The position numbers and the translations under genes are program-made. A stretch of DNA of 64,000 nt, taken from assembly GCA_905220665.1 (NCBI GenBank), contig CAJNAR010000026.1:124001-188000 (forward strand), written 5' to 3'. The notes beneath the pieces are model-generated. The model worked only from the letters and a program-made list of their open reading frames with translations. It was not told the origin of the DNA and did not search any database. This document shows positions 23,838 through 32,565 of the stretch, in pieces. The stretch comes from Albugo candida (Eukaryota > Oomycota > Peronosporomycetes > Albuginales > Albuginaceae). The first letter of the stretch is position 1. Each line of letters opens with the position of its first letter.

Positions 23838-24746
23838 TTATGACCAGTACGAGAGAAATTTGAATAAACCGTTGCGCGGTAACGCCCGCTCTAAATCTTT
23901 TTTGCGCGTTTCAATGGCTCTCACCTCTTCATCGATATCGTCAATGTCACGTCCCGTAGTCAGTTTGGATTCTTCAAGAGCCACTTGCTGAACAGTCAGC
24001 TTCTCAATCTCGTTTCTCAGCTCGGATTCTGTGAGCTTTTTCTTCTCTACATTTTGAAGACTTCCCCATGAAAATTGTCCATGTGGTTGCCAAACACTTG
24101 CGATATCGTTCCGACCACGCTCGTTGCTATCATGACTGCTTATTTCGTCAGTCCGTATCTCATCAGAATTCTCTTGGTCGAAATTGATCGAAACGATTGG
24201 GTCATTTGGCGTAGTGTTTGCTTCTTTCCGTGCCAAATCTCCAATGTCTGATTGGCTCACAGAGCCAGATACTCGAAGGCGTAATTTCTTTCGCGATCGA
24301 AATGTTACAATGACGTCCAGATCTTGATCCGTATAATGTTAAGTCGGACCCACACGGCACTTTAAAGCGTACTTACCTTCATTTTGTACATCGGATGCTA
24401 ATGTGACCGTACCAACATCGTCTCGCTTTTTTAGCTGTGAGTAATCATTGTCAATGGAAACGTACTTGTTGATTGTCTCAATCAAGTTTGGGTACTTTTG
24501 TTCAAAATGGTCGTAGAATTCAGGATCGAACTTTAGGTTATATACGAAAGCTGCGGAAATAGCCGTAGGAATACCAACAACGAGACCCACAGGCACCCAA
24601 ACGTATTTCCGAGCGAAAAAGCCTCTAGTTACTTTTTCTGCCTCACTCGTTGTCGACGACTTCTTTTTCGACAGATGCGTCCTTCCGACACGTTTAAATT
24701 GATTTTGCCAAACGCTTTTGCCGCGTACCAAAGCTGATGTGGTCAT
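23838..24746 (-). CDS. Predicted mitochondrial inner-membrane protein with C-terminal coiled coil
   Basis: Two exons, 24377-24746 and 23838-24322, joined by a 54-nt intron (24323-24376, GTAAGT donor, CAAG acceptor, phase 1). The join keeps frame, giving VQNE/DLDVIV. The N-terminus MTTSALVRGKSVWQNQFKRV is basic with no acidic residues, as in matrix-targeting presequences. One TM helix follows (VWVPVGLVVGIPTAISAAFV) and then a conserved-looking KFDPEFYDHFEQKYPNLIET. The second exon adds a basic RSRKKLRLRV segment and a heptad coiled coil (SELRNEIEKLTVQQVALEES). An initiator-like TCATTTCACAGTT ends just before the chosen ATG, so longer frames upstream are not used. The family is not recognised. 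Confidence 0.65.
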
Positions 24747-24878
24747 CTCAACTGTGAAATGATTGGCTCTTAGAATAGACACACACATTTTATTGGAGGA
24801 GCATGTGCACGCACTTTTCTTCACACAAAAGTACCGTAGCGGAAACAACGTTTGTTTCTATTTTCCTAATCGGTTCGA

Positions 24879-25607
24879 TTAAGTAAGCGCTATCTCGTTA
24901 TTTAAATCTATGTGATCGTCTTGGATCATCTTCTCTCCACCAAACACATCATACAAACAAGGCGAACCATCAATGTAATTTGTTGCATCAAATTTCAAAT
25001 ACAACTTATCCGCGACGGGTTTCGTTGAAGAAAAAGCTGCCGACAAACCACGAACAATATTCTCAGATCCTTTCGGAGCCATTCGTACATCAAAACACTC
25101 TTCTTGGAATTTTAGATACCACGTTCGCTTTTGACCACATATACTGACAACACAGTGACTACTCGTGCGAATATCAAAATTGACAAGTGTGCGTGTGGGA
25201 GTTGGATTCATAAGAGTCCCACTCAGTGTACTTAGATTTGTATTCGTCGCAACATACTTTCGTTTCTCTTCGTCTACTTCAAAACGATCGTAAAACACAA
25301 CAATCGCTTCGTCTCCATTGAGCTTTCCAATCGGCACTAATTTTTCCATTCTGGAATCTTGTGCATTTTGACCATTAGGTCTCCAACTTGCGTAAATCTC
25401 TCTCTGTGCGAAATCTCCGAGAGCCTGCTCTCCGGTATTCGCATTCGCATCATTATGTCGTCTCAGATGAGTATCAGAAATCTCTACAGCTTCAGTGGAA
25501 TGCGCAGCAGCTTGCAGGAGAATCACAAGGAAGCCGAGCGTCCATCTTGAAATGAACGTTTTACCTATCCCATAATTAGCATTCATGGAAAGCAACCTTC
25601 GCGACAT
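24879..25607 (-). CDS. Secreted protein of unknown function
   Basis: 242 residues; not recognised. The hydrophobic stretch WTLGFLVILLQAAAHSTEA at about residues 22-40 is a signal peptide or signal anchor. A THLRRHNDANANTGE segment follows, and then a probably globular beta-rich domain with cysteines in CVVSICGQKRTW, EECFDVRM and SPCLYDVFG. The HLRRH after the signal is not the RxLR order and is not followed by an EER, so I do not call an RxLR effector. First ATG is 25607; a second at 25586 would bring the hydrophobic stretch nearer the N-terminus. Single exon, same strand as its upstream and downstream neighbours. Confidence 0.6.
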   Translation of the reverse strand: MSRRLLSMNANYGIGKTFISRWTLGFLVILLQAAAHSTEAVEISDTHLRRHNDANANTGEQALGDFAQREIYASWRPNGQNAQDSRMEKLVPIGKLNGDEAIVVFYDRFEVDEEKRKYVATNTNLSTLSGTLMNPTPTRTLVNFDIRTSSHCVVSICGQKRTWYLKFQEECFDVRMAPKGSENIVRGLSAAFSSTKPVADKLYLKFDATNYIDGSPCLYDVFGGEKMIQDDHIDLNNEIALT

Positions 25608-25796
25608 CTGAGCTCTTTCTTTCTGCGAGATAAGACGGACAGTTACTGATGTTGTAGAGAAGAAATACTGATCTGATTTCAAAAAGCTATAAATTATTAT
25701 AAATTACTGATTACTCACGGTAAGCGGTACTTTTATTAGTCAATGAGAAATAAGAAGTCACTTGATGAGGCTCATACTTTTGAAGGATAGCACAGA

Positions 25797-26069
25797 TTAT
25801 TCAAAGTAGGATCCACGTTGACAGACTTGGATCGCATAGCGTGCGTTATCACCCATTGGTACCACTCTTATGATCGTTTTGATGTATACAGCGTTTTCGT
25901 TATATATTACGCTTTGCAGCGAATATTGCGCCCGTAAATTACCTGGGCCATCTGGCTTCTGTTTGAAAAAGAAAGCTATTCCCAAAGCGCTACTTCCTTC
26001 GCCTGTCTTGCTCACTCTACGTTGTTTCCCGTAATCTATCCTTTCTGACCCGACTATGCTTCTACACAT
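25797..26069 (-). CDS. Small hypothetical ORF
   Basis: 90 residues, no recognised family, no signal peptide. Contains a possible beta-strand pattern (AQYSLQSVIYNENAVYIKTI). It may be an exon of the neighbouring minus-strand gene or a chance frame. Confidence 0.25.
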   Translation of the reverse strand: MCRSIVGSERIDYGKQRRVSKTGEGSSALGIAFFFKQKPDGPGNLRAQYSLQSVIYNENAVYIKTIIRVVPMGDNARYAIQVCQRGSYFE

Positions 26070-26162
26070 ATACCGTATATTCGGTTGTGATGAGGATCAC
26101 ACATCTTATGCTGCATGTGATTGGTTTAAAATTCGTAAGTATCCGTCCATACATTTACTCAA

Positions 26163-26916
26163 ATGCGAGATACGACCAAAGGAGGAAAACCGCGTAATCG
26201 AAAAAAATCGGAGAAAGGTGGCTCCAGAAAATTCGTTGCGTCCGAAGAAGAATTAGCGCTTAGAAACTCAACGGAACACGGCACCAAGGATCAGGAAGGG
26301 AGCAACGAAGAAAGTGGAGACGAACTTGACGGCATTGATGAAGAAAACGAGGACGATGAGGACGGTGTGACTTTCGAACGAGAAGCACACAAAAAATCTT
26401 TATTTTCTGTGTCGTCGAGTATGGATGGTCCTGTTTTTGAAAAAACGAAAAAGAAAACGGGAGTTGGTGCAATTATACAAATCGAGAATCCAAACCTCAA
26501 GTCAAAGCAAAGTACATCCATCAAGGCAAAGGATATGGACGCGTCTTACGAGCATAAATTAACTCGAAAAGAACGGTAAAATACATTCGTCGACCGTTTA
26601 ATACGCAATGTGTGAGTATGTTATAATAGTGAGGCTATTGATAAAGAACGTGCGGCGTCTGAGTACATGCGACGGCATCTTGCAGGAGAAACGGTGGGAT
26701 AGTTTATCACGTTACGTTATGCAGTTGATGCTTAAAACGTATTTGCAAAAGACCGAAGCAAAGAAAGATTTAGCTCGTTTAGCAGAAGTTCGGAAACGTA
26801 GAGAGGTCGCGGAATTACGTCGCAAAGAAACTGAGGAAGCAGGTACAGTTGCTTGTAACAAGATGAGAGTTGCGATTAACATTGATGAGCAGCTGCAGCA
26901 ATGCAAGCCAAGTTAA
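26163..26916 (+). CDS. PDAP1: PDAP1/PP28-like 28-kDa heat- and acid-stable phosphoprotein
   Basis: Three exons, 26163-26575, 26630-26693 and 26752-26916, with introns of 54 and 58 nt that keep frame; 213 residues predicted. Layout is typical of the PP28 family. First comes a basic Gly/Lys/Arg N-terminus (GGKPRNRKKSEKGG), then an acidic tract (EDDEDG). A conserved IQIENPN precedes the LTRKER segment. Across the splice sites the family core EAIDKERAASEYMRRHLAGE and then AKKDLARLAEVRKRREVAEL is restored. Family members are soluble phosphoproteins linked to translation and RNP biology; the exact role is unclear. The final 30 residues are not conserved, so the 3' end may be spliced differently, possibly into the SAP exon just downstream. 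Confidence 0.8.
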
Positions 26917-26955
26917 CTGTTAACGATACCGATGAAACAGGTACCGTGCTGATAG

Positions 26956-27135
26956 CGTATTGAGTATGAGTCTGATGGATTATGTACAGAGGAAGTACTG
27001 GATGCTCGATCTATTAAAGCATTAAAACCAGCGATACTCAAGGATAAGTTGAAAGAGCGCGGACTTTCAACACAAGGGCAAAAGAAAGACTTAGTGCAGC
27101 GACTAATTGATCATGAGAACGAACGTTCTCTATAA
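26956..27135 (+). CDS. SAP-domain exon (gene model unresolved)
   Basis: 59 in-frame codons to a TAA encode an SAP (SAF-A/B, Acinus, PIAS) DNA- or RNA-binding motif: IKALKPAILKDKLKERGLS followed by TQGQKKDLVQRLIDHENE, with the leucine pattern and central Gly of the family. An AG acceptor sits immediately before 26956. No matching donor with correct phase was found. It may be the 3' exon of the PDAP1 gene ending 40 bp earlier or of a separate small gene. Confidence 0.55.
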   Translation, partial: RIEYESDGLCTEEVLDARSIKALKPAILKDKLKERGLSTQGQKKDLVQRLIDHENERSL

Positions 27136-27415
27136 TGATATTAAACTGGTACAAATTAACACAAGTCTGGTATCTTGCGTATCATACTATAGCTTGATCA
27201 GGCTTTTCTTCATGCCAACTTTCAAAGAACTTGCGTCTACAATCTGAGTAATTATAGTAGAATGTAATCTATGATTGGCTTAATCATAAAACCTATATAC
27301 TTTGATTACTGTGAGTTTGACCGATTCGAGCGAGTTACAGGACCGTCGGTATAGATCGCTAGCTGTTATGCACGTGAATCACCTAATTAAAAGACCTATT
27401 CTTGTATAAGGCCCA

Positions 27416-28384
27416 ATGGCGCTAAGCAATGATCAATGGAAAAATATAATTGAAACTTGCTCGGGTTTAAGTGCGGGTGCTATTTCAACAGTATTATTGT
27501 ATCCGTTAGACTTGGTCAAGACTCATTATCAGATTCATGAGTATACATCTCGACCATATCGTAATATTGGTCACGCGTTGACTTCCATTGTCCAAGAACA
27601 GCAATATCGGGGTCTTTTTCGCGGTATGAGTCCAGCTCTTTATGGCTCGACGGTAGCTTGGGGTCTCTACATGTACCTCTATCACCACGCAAAGTCACGA
27701 TATGCGCGATACGCTGAAGATGGAACAATCAAGCACTCCTATCAGTATTTCTTGTCCGCAATGGAAGCTGGGATTCTCTGCGTTCCTGTCACGAATCCAC
27801 TTTTTCTCATCAAGATTAGAATGCAGGTTCAGACGGCTTTGAACCCGAAAAAAGGTTTGAGTGGTAGAGACGTACCGTACAAAAGTTTCTTAAATGCGTT
27901 TCAGCGGATTGTGAAAGAGGAAGGTGCTGCGGCCTTGTATAAAGGTGTGGTTCCCGCTCTGTTCTTAACATCGCACGGTGCCTTCAAATTTCTAGCCTAT
28001 GAGGTGCTGAAGAAGGGCTATCAACAAAACATCCAATCCGAGCTTCCCATTATCCCAACGTTAGCTATCGGAGCTGTCTCACAAGTGTTTGCTTCGACCG
28101 TTACATATCCGTATCAAGTTGTTAAAGCTCGACTGCAACAAGGTGGTGTCAGAGCTTCACGATATCGAGGAACTTGGGATTGCTTTTGCAAAATACAAAG
28201 GTATGTGGCAAGAATGTTGTAGAATGTTGCTCTAAGATATGGATTTTGTAGGAATGAAGGCTATAGAGGCTTTTATAAAGGCTTGTCGGCTAATTTACTC
28301 AAAGTCATTCCAAGTGGGGCGATCATTTTTGCTGCGTACGAACAAATCCACAAAATGCTCACCAAATTGGTTCTTGAAAGCTGA
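27416..28384 (+). CDS. Mitochondrial carrier (SLC25), FAD/folate-transporter-like
   Basis: Exons 27416-28200 and 28252-28384 with a 51-nt intron (GTATGT...TTGTAG, phase 2); 305 residues. Three SLC25 repeats are visible, with signatures YPLDLVKTHYQ, NPLFLIKIRMQVQ and YPYQVVKARLQQ, and the usual G-rich second halves (YRGLFRGMSPALYG, AALYKGVVPALFLTSHGAFK, YRGFYKGLSANLLKVIPSGA). It should sit in the mitochondrial inner membrane. The opening CSGLSAGAISTVLLYPLDLVK and the early YRGLFRGMSP...WGLYMYLY resemble SLC25A32/Flx1 (folate or FAD), which is the best guess for substrate. Its stop lies 9 bp from the convergent NIP7 stop. Confidence 0.9.
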
Positions 28385-28393
28385 AAATTCTGT

Positions 28394-29101
28394 CTAAAAC
28401 ATTTCGTCTTCTGTTCGAAGATACTCTCCGATATCGGCCTGATGCAATACGACATATGCGGTTGGTTCCAAATCCTTACACATCTCAGTCGCTTGTGCGG
28501 CAATACCGAATCCAAGCGCTAGATCATTCATTGAATAGACAATCACTCCTGCATATTGTGGGGTGCCTTCTGTGATTCTTCCTAATCCTGATTTGACCAC
28601 ATTATTTCCGTACAAAAATGACATCTCCGAATTAGGTTTGACCCAAACCTTGTACTACAACAAAATACATCAGCATACGTGCCAAGTTATTGATGTGAAT
28701 GTATACCTTCGCGTATTGTGCCATATGGTCCAGAAATGTAATTCTCAGATAAAACTTTTTGCCTTTGGTAAATTTACCAACACAGGTTCCAAGACTCAAT
28801 AATTGCTCGGAACTAATATTTGTTGCTTGCCGCATCAATCGCTCGCTGCAATAGTATACAAAATCATGATGCAGACGAAAGCAATATCTCTCATCGGGCC
28901 GAGTGACCAAAAGTTGCACGTTGGGACCAATACTAATTGTGAATACGATTGTGAACGTACTGATTCGATAGAAATCATGTATCAACTTACTATTTGCTGA
29001 TCTTTTCGAAGACGCTCTGAACAAAACGAGCTGTAATGAACTTGTAATTTTAATAAAGGCAGAGCACGTACTTTTAACTCGTCGTCTGTGAGTGGTCGCA
29101 T
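28394..29101 (-). CDS. NIP7: 60S ribosome biogenesis factor NIP7
   Basis: Four exons on the minus strand: 29072-29101, 28991-29016, 28707-28932 and 28394-28648, with introns of 55, 58 and 58 nt. All have GT/AG ends and all keep frame, giving 178 residues against 180 in human NIP7. Family landmarks are [56 protein letters not shown], the PUA-domain start [29 protein letters not shown] and the terminal [16 protein letters not shown]7 works in the nucleolus in pre-60S assembly and 27S pre-rRNA processing. It is divergent from RPS16 with 200 bp between start codons and converges tightly with the SLC25 gene. Confidence 0.95.
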
Positions 29102-29301
29102 GATGTTATCGATGAATTTTATAAATAAAATGCTAGAGGCAATGTGCAGTTTTTTGCCACCAATCACATGAATTCAAAATTGTGGTTGAGCATCAACAAC
29201 CACTCCAATAAAGCGCCCCATAATCATCTCCTGGTAGAGGTACAGTATCATCCTTATTAAAGCGCCGTCTAATTCATTGGTGTTCGACGCAAAAGAGCAA
29301 A

Positions 29302-29929
29302 ATGGAAAACAAAGTCGAGTCCGTTCAAGTATTTGGGCGAAAAAAGAATGCGACAGCGGTAGCATACTGCAAAGGAGGAAATGGATTGATCAAGGTCAAT
29401 GGTTGCCCAATTGATCTCGTTGAGCCAGAGATATTGCGCGTCAAAACATACGAACCAGTTCTTTTACTTGGCCAACAGCGCTTTGCAAATGTAAGGAACT
29501 ACCACGTCTTATCAGCAAGCATAACATTATGGATCATATTGTTGGCTGTCGATGCAAAGCATTAGATCCTTTCGTTGCTGATCATTTATATTCAGTGTAT
29601 TGACTCATTTCTATATCGCACTGAAAACAGGTGGATATCCGTATTCGCGTAAAAGGTGGAGGGCGTACAGCACAAATCTATGCGATTCGTCAAGCGATCG
29701 CCAAGGCTTTGGTCGCGTACTACCAGAAATGTATGTTTACTATAATCGTGTGGAGGTATTCGTTCTCACAGTCTATTTTATAGATGTCGATGAAGCATCC
29801 AAAAAAGAAATCAAAGACATCTTAATGGCCTATGACCGTACGTTGTTGGTTGCTGATCCGCGACGGTGTGAGGCGAAGAAATTTGGAGGACGAAGTGCGC
29901 GTGCACGTTTTCAGAAATCGTACCGTTAG
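29302..29929 (+). CDS. RPS16: 40S ribosomal protein S16 (uS9)
   Basis: Three exons, 29302-29490, 29631-29730 and 29784-29929, with introns of 140 and 53 nt; 144 residues, the normal length. Motifs: [78 protein letters not shown] and the terminal [20 protein letters not shown] with the Lys/Arg-rich uS9 tail reaching the P-site tRNA. The 140-nt first intron is by far the longest found here; a long first intron is common in ribosomal protein genes. Confidence 0.96.
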
Positions 29930-30213
29930 AAAGATTAGTAGCTTTCTATTTCTTCCAATCGGCTTTTCATCCGGCTCTTACACAAATCCTTTAACAAAAA
30001 AAAAATCGCCCAAAGGGCTCGACCGATGTCCGAAATGTGTGCAATCGTTTTACACTCCTTCCTTCTAAAAACCGTATCAGATCTGATCCCTTAGAAACCT
30101 GGTTAACACAAATTGCTATCCGTTAAATGTTTTCGCTTCAAGAGGCTCGCCGTTACAAACAAAATAGGGTCGTATTTAGACGCGATAAAAGCCTTTGAAG
30201 CTTTCCCAACGTA

Positions 30214-30916
30214 ATGGCGTCCCCAAAAGAAGACGATTACGATTATCTCTTTAAGATTGTCTTGATTGGTGATTCTGGTGTTGGTAAATCCAACCTCCTG
30301 TCCCGATTTACGCGTAATGAGTTTCATTTGGAGTCGAAAAGCACAATTGGAGTCGAATTTGCCACAAAATCGATTGTTGCCGAGGGGAAAACAATCAAAG
30401 CTCAGATTTGGGACACTGCAGGTCAAGAACGATATCGAGCGATCACAAGCGCGTATGTATTTTCTAACTCATCTTTTCCTCTAACTGTTTTGTTATGCAC
30501 GCAGATATTATCGTGGCGCTGTTGGTGCATTGTTAGTGTACGATATAACAAAACACGTTACATTCGAGAATGTGGAACGATGGTTAAAGGAGTTGAGGGA
30601 GCACGCAGACGCTAATACTGTGATTATGCTGGTGGGGAATAAGAGTGATCTTCGTCATCTTCGTGCTGTCCCGACCGAAGAAGCAATGGCGTTTGCTGAA
30701 AAAAACAATCTCGCATTCATTGAGACTTCAGCACTTGAAGCCATCGGTGTGGACTCTGCTTTCCAGCGGATCTTAACAGAAATATACAAGTTAATGAGTC
30801 GGAAAACAATTCAAGCAGAAGAGAGTCAAATCAGCTTACCTTCAGGTGACAATATTGTGATAACCAGTGATAAGACAGAGGAAGGTGTTAAAAAGAAGAA
30901 AAGTAGCTGTTGCTAG
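30214..30916 (+). CDS. RAB11: Rab11-type small GTPase
   Basis: Exons 30214-30452 and 30505-30916 with a 52-nt intron (GTATGT...GCAG, phase 2); 216 residues. The GTPase motifs are all present: [11 protein letters not shown] (P loop), [10 protein letters not shown] (switch I), [14 protein letters not shown] (switch II, with Gln), GNKSDL and [25 protein letters not shown] at the start, [20 protein letters not shown] and the KKKKSSCC C-terminus (double geranylgeranylation) identify Rab11. It directs recycling-endosome and trans-Golgi traffic to the plasma membrane. It is the last housekeeping gene before the repeat array. Confidence 0.95.
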
Positions 30917-31775
30917 GGTTGGATAAGGCGTGTCAAATATGCCAAAAAAAACTTTATGATGGCAACGTACGAGTAAATTGAATGACGATTTGCGTGCGTA
31001 ACAAAAACATAAATTACCTGCGCCCTATAATACAGGGAGAAGAAAAGTGGACGTCTGCAACGGGTTGTCCCTCTTAGAGATTGTTACCTTATTGGATACA
31101 TAATACGTAGAATACTCATACGAGGTAGGTACAAAAGTACGAAACGTGACTCTCAACGTATATATTGATACAGCGGCTAACAATTGGAAGTGCACATACT
31201 GAGCTTCACATTTGTTTCACCAATCTTACAATCAATAGATCAGGCAAAAATCACACACATCAAATTGTGCCATAGAGTCATGCTATCAAATCAAGACAAA
31301 GAGAAAGAGAATCGAACCTATGTGTCTTGAAACTTGAAGATCGAATCTAATCTGATCTGAAACAGATGTATTTGAACAGGGAAAGTGACTGAGTGACTTT
31401 GATGGTATAAAGTAGAAATCGTGTGAAGTGGTAATGGAGAATTAGAAAATCTCTGACGTGAATGTTTGGTATCACGCAAAGCTGTAGGCCGCAATCGACG
31501 AGTAAGACGGTTTCTTAGTCTCGCTTTCATTCGGGTGGCTGTCATTGAAACAAGAGAGTCATTAAGGAGCTCTAAGCACCTAACCTGAAGCCACGTCAGC
31601 ATGGAGAATATTCCTTCCTCCGCATGTAAAATACGTAAGACACCGTATTATACAGTATTCTACAAACCATTATATAATTTCCATGAGGTAAAAATCACAG
31701 AGAACACCCCTCCGTGTTTATGACTCATACCCTCGTTACTCATGAGAACAAGAATATGACAGGTGTTGGCACAGA
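30917..31775. other. Rab11 3' flank and start of unit B
   Basis: No gene. From about 31250 the sequence resembles the flank upstream of genes C, E and F (cgcaatcgacgagta at 31491, gaagccacgtcagcatggag at about 31588, cgtattatacagtattctac at about 31643). It also keeps a weak relic of the UNC-45 3' flank at about 31315-31350. Confidence 0.5.
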
Positions 31776-31937
31776 GAAGCTGTATAAGGCGAGTTGACAT
31801 CGTGGTGGTAAAGGGAAGCTGTATAAGGCGAGTTGACATCGTGGTGGTAAAGGGAAGCTGTATAAGGCGAGTTGACATCGTGGTGGTAAAGGGAAGCTGT
31901 ATAAGGCGAGTTGACATCGTGGTGGTAAAGGGAAGCT
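31776..31937. repeat. Tandem repeat, 39 bp x 4.15, upstream of gene B
   Basis: Unit gaagctgtataaggcgagtt plus gacatcgtggtggtaaagg (39 bp), repeated four times without any change I can see, then a partial gaagct. The unit is recognisably the family upstream element (cgacttgacctcatggtgga...aaggccagctat) permuted and amplified. It ends 91 bp before the gene B start codon. Confidence 0.95.
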
Positions 31938-31983
31938 CGATACATACTCTACAAATTTTAACATGTAGAAAGCAATGTATCTC

Positions 31984-32000
31984 TCACTTTTCAATCTACC
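31984..32000 (+). promoter_or_regulatory. Initiator of gene B
   Basis: TCACTTTTCAATCTACC fits the oomycete initiator plus flanking promoter region and lies 28 bp before the ATG, as in the paralogues. Confidence 0.6.
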
Positions 32001-32028
32001 AGGTCCGGCTTCCAACATCACAATCACC

Positions 32029-32565
32029 ATGAAGCTCCTATCTGCCGCACTCATCCTTCTCAGTACCAAGAAAGCTATCTCTACTGGTCTGACAATAAGC
32101 ACTTTTCAACAAGCGGAATGCAACAATATCAAATTCCCGGAGGACGGCTTTGATACCAAGTGTAGAACTGGTGGAAAACTTCTCGATCAACCAACAACTG
32201 AGTGCAGAAAACTTCTTCGAGCTAGAATTGCATACATAGCCAAGGTTACATTACTGAAAGGCTTTTATCGCAATCCAGCTATGCCGGGGATACCAGGTAA
32301 CGAAGAAGCAAGTAACGTGCACCCAATAACTCTCGCAGCAGCAACACAATATTTCTTGATGCCTAACCCACCGGTGGCCCAAAAAGATTTTGGTCCGTAC
32401 CTTGACGAATATCTTATTACGACTTACCATAACATGGTGAATGAGATACCATCGAGGTGGCGCGATGTCAAGGTCTTTGGGGTGGCTCCGCAGCAGCAGA
32501 GATCTTCGCATCCATACTACCTTAATGTCTTTGGTATCTATTTGACCTATAAATGTCATCCATGA
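32029..32565 (+). CDS. Small secreted cysteine-containing protein B
   Basis: 178 residues. The start at 32029 gives the signal peptide MKLLSAALILLSTKKAISTG. Family pattern: Cys in AECNNIKF, Cys in FDTKCRTGG, PTTECRKLLRARIAYIAKVT, IPSRWRDVKV (PxxW) and the C-terminal YYLNVFGIYLTYKC. It is diverged from A, D and E but shares cysteine spacing and both end motifs with C and F. The upstream element is amplified four-fold. Likely secreted; function unknown. The plus-strand frame opens 18 codons upstream, but that would put the signal sequence inside the protein and the start before the initiator. Confidence 0.8.
   Translation: MKLLSAALILLSTKKAISTGLTISTFQQAECNNIKFPEDGFDTKCRTGGKLLDQPTTECRKLLRARIAYIAKVTLLKGFYRNPAMPGIPGNEEASNVHPITLAAATQYFLMPNPPVAQKDFGPYLDEYLITTYHNMVNEIPSRWRDVKVFGVAPQQQRSSHPYYLNVFGIYLTYKCHP

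Noticed and set aside
25480..25530. RxLR-type effector call for the secreted protein at 24879-25607
   Set aside because: The sequence after the signal is HLRRH, not RxLR, and no dEER follows.
31776..31937. CRISPR array
   Set aside because: Pure head-to-tail 39-bp repeat without spacers, in eukaryotic DNA.
31660..32102. Repeat-containing proteins encoded by the 39-bp array in several frames
   Set aside because: 39 is divisible by 3, so all frames without a stop stay open by construction; no other coding evidence.
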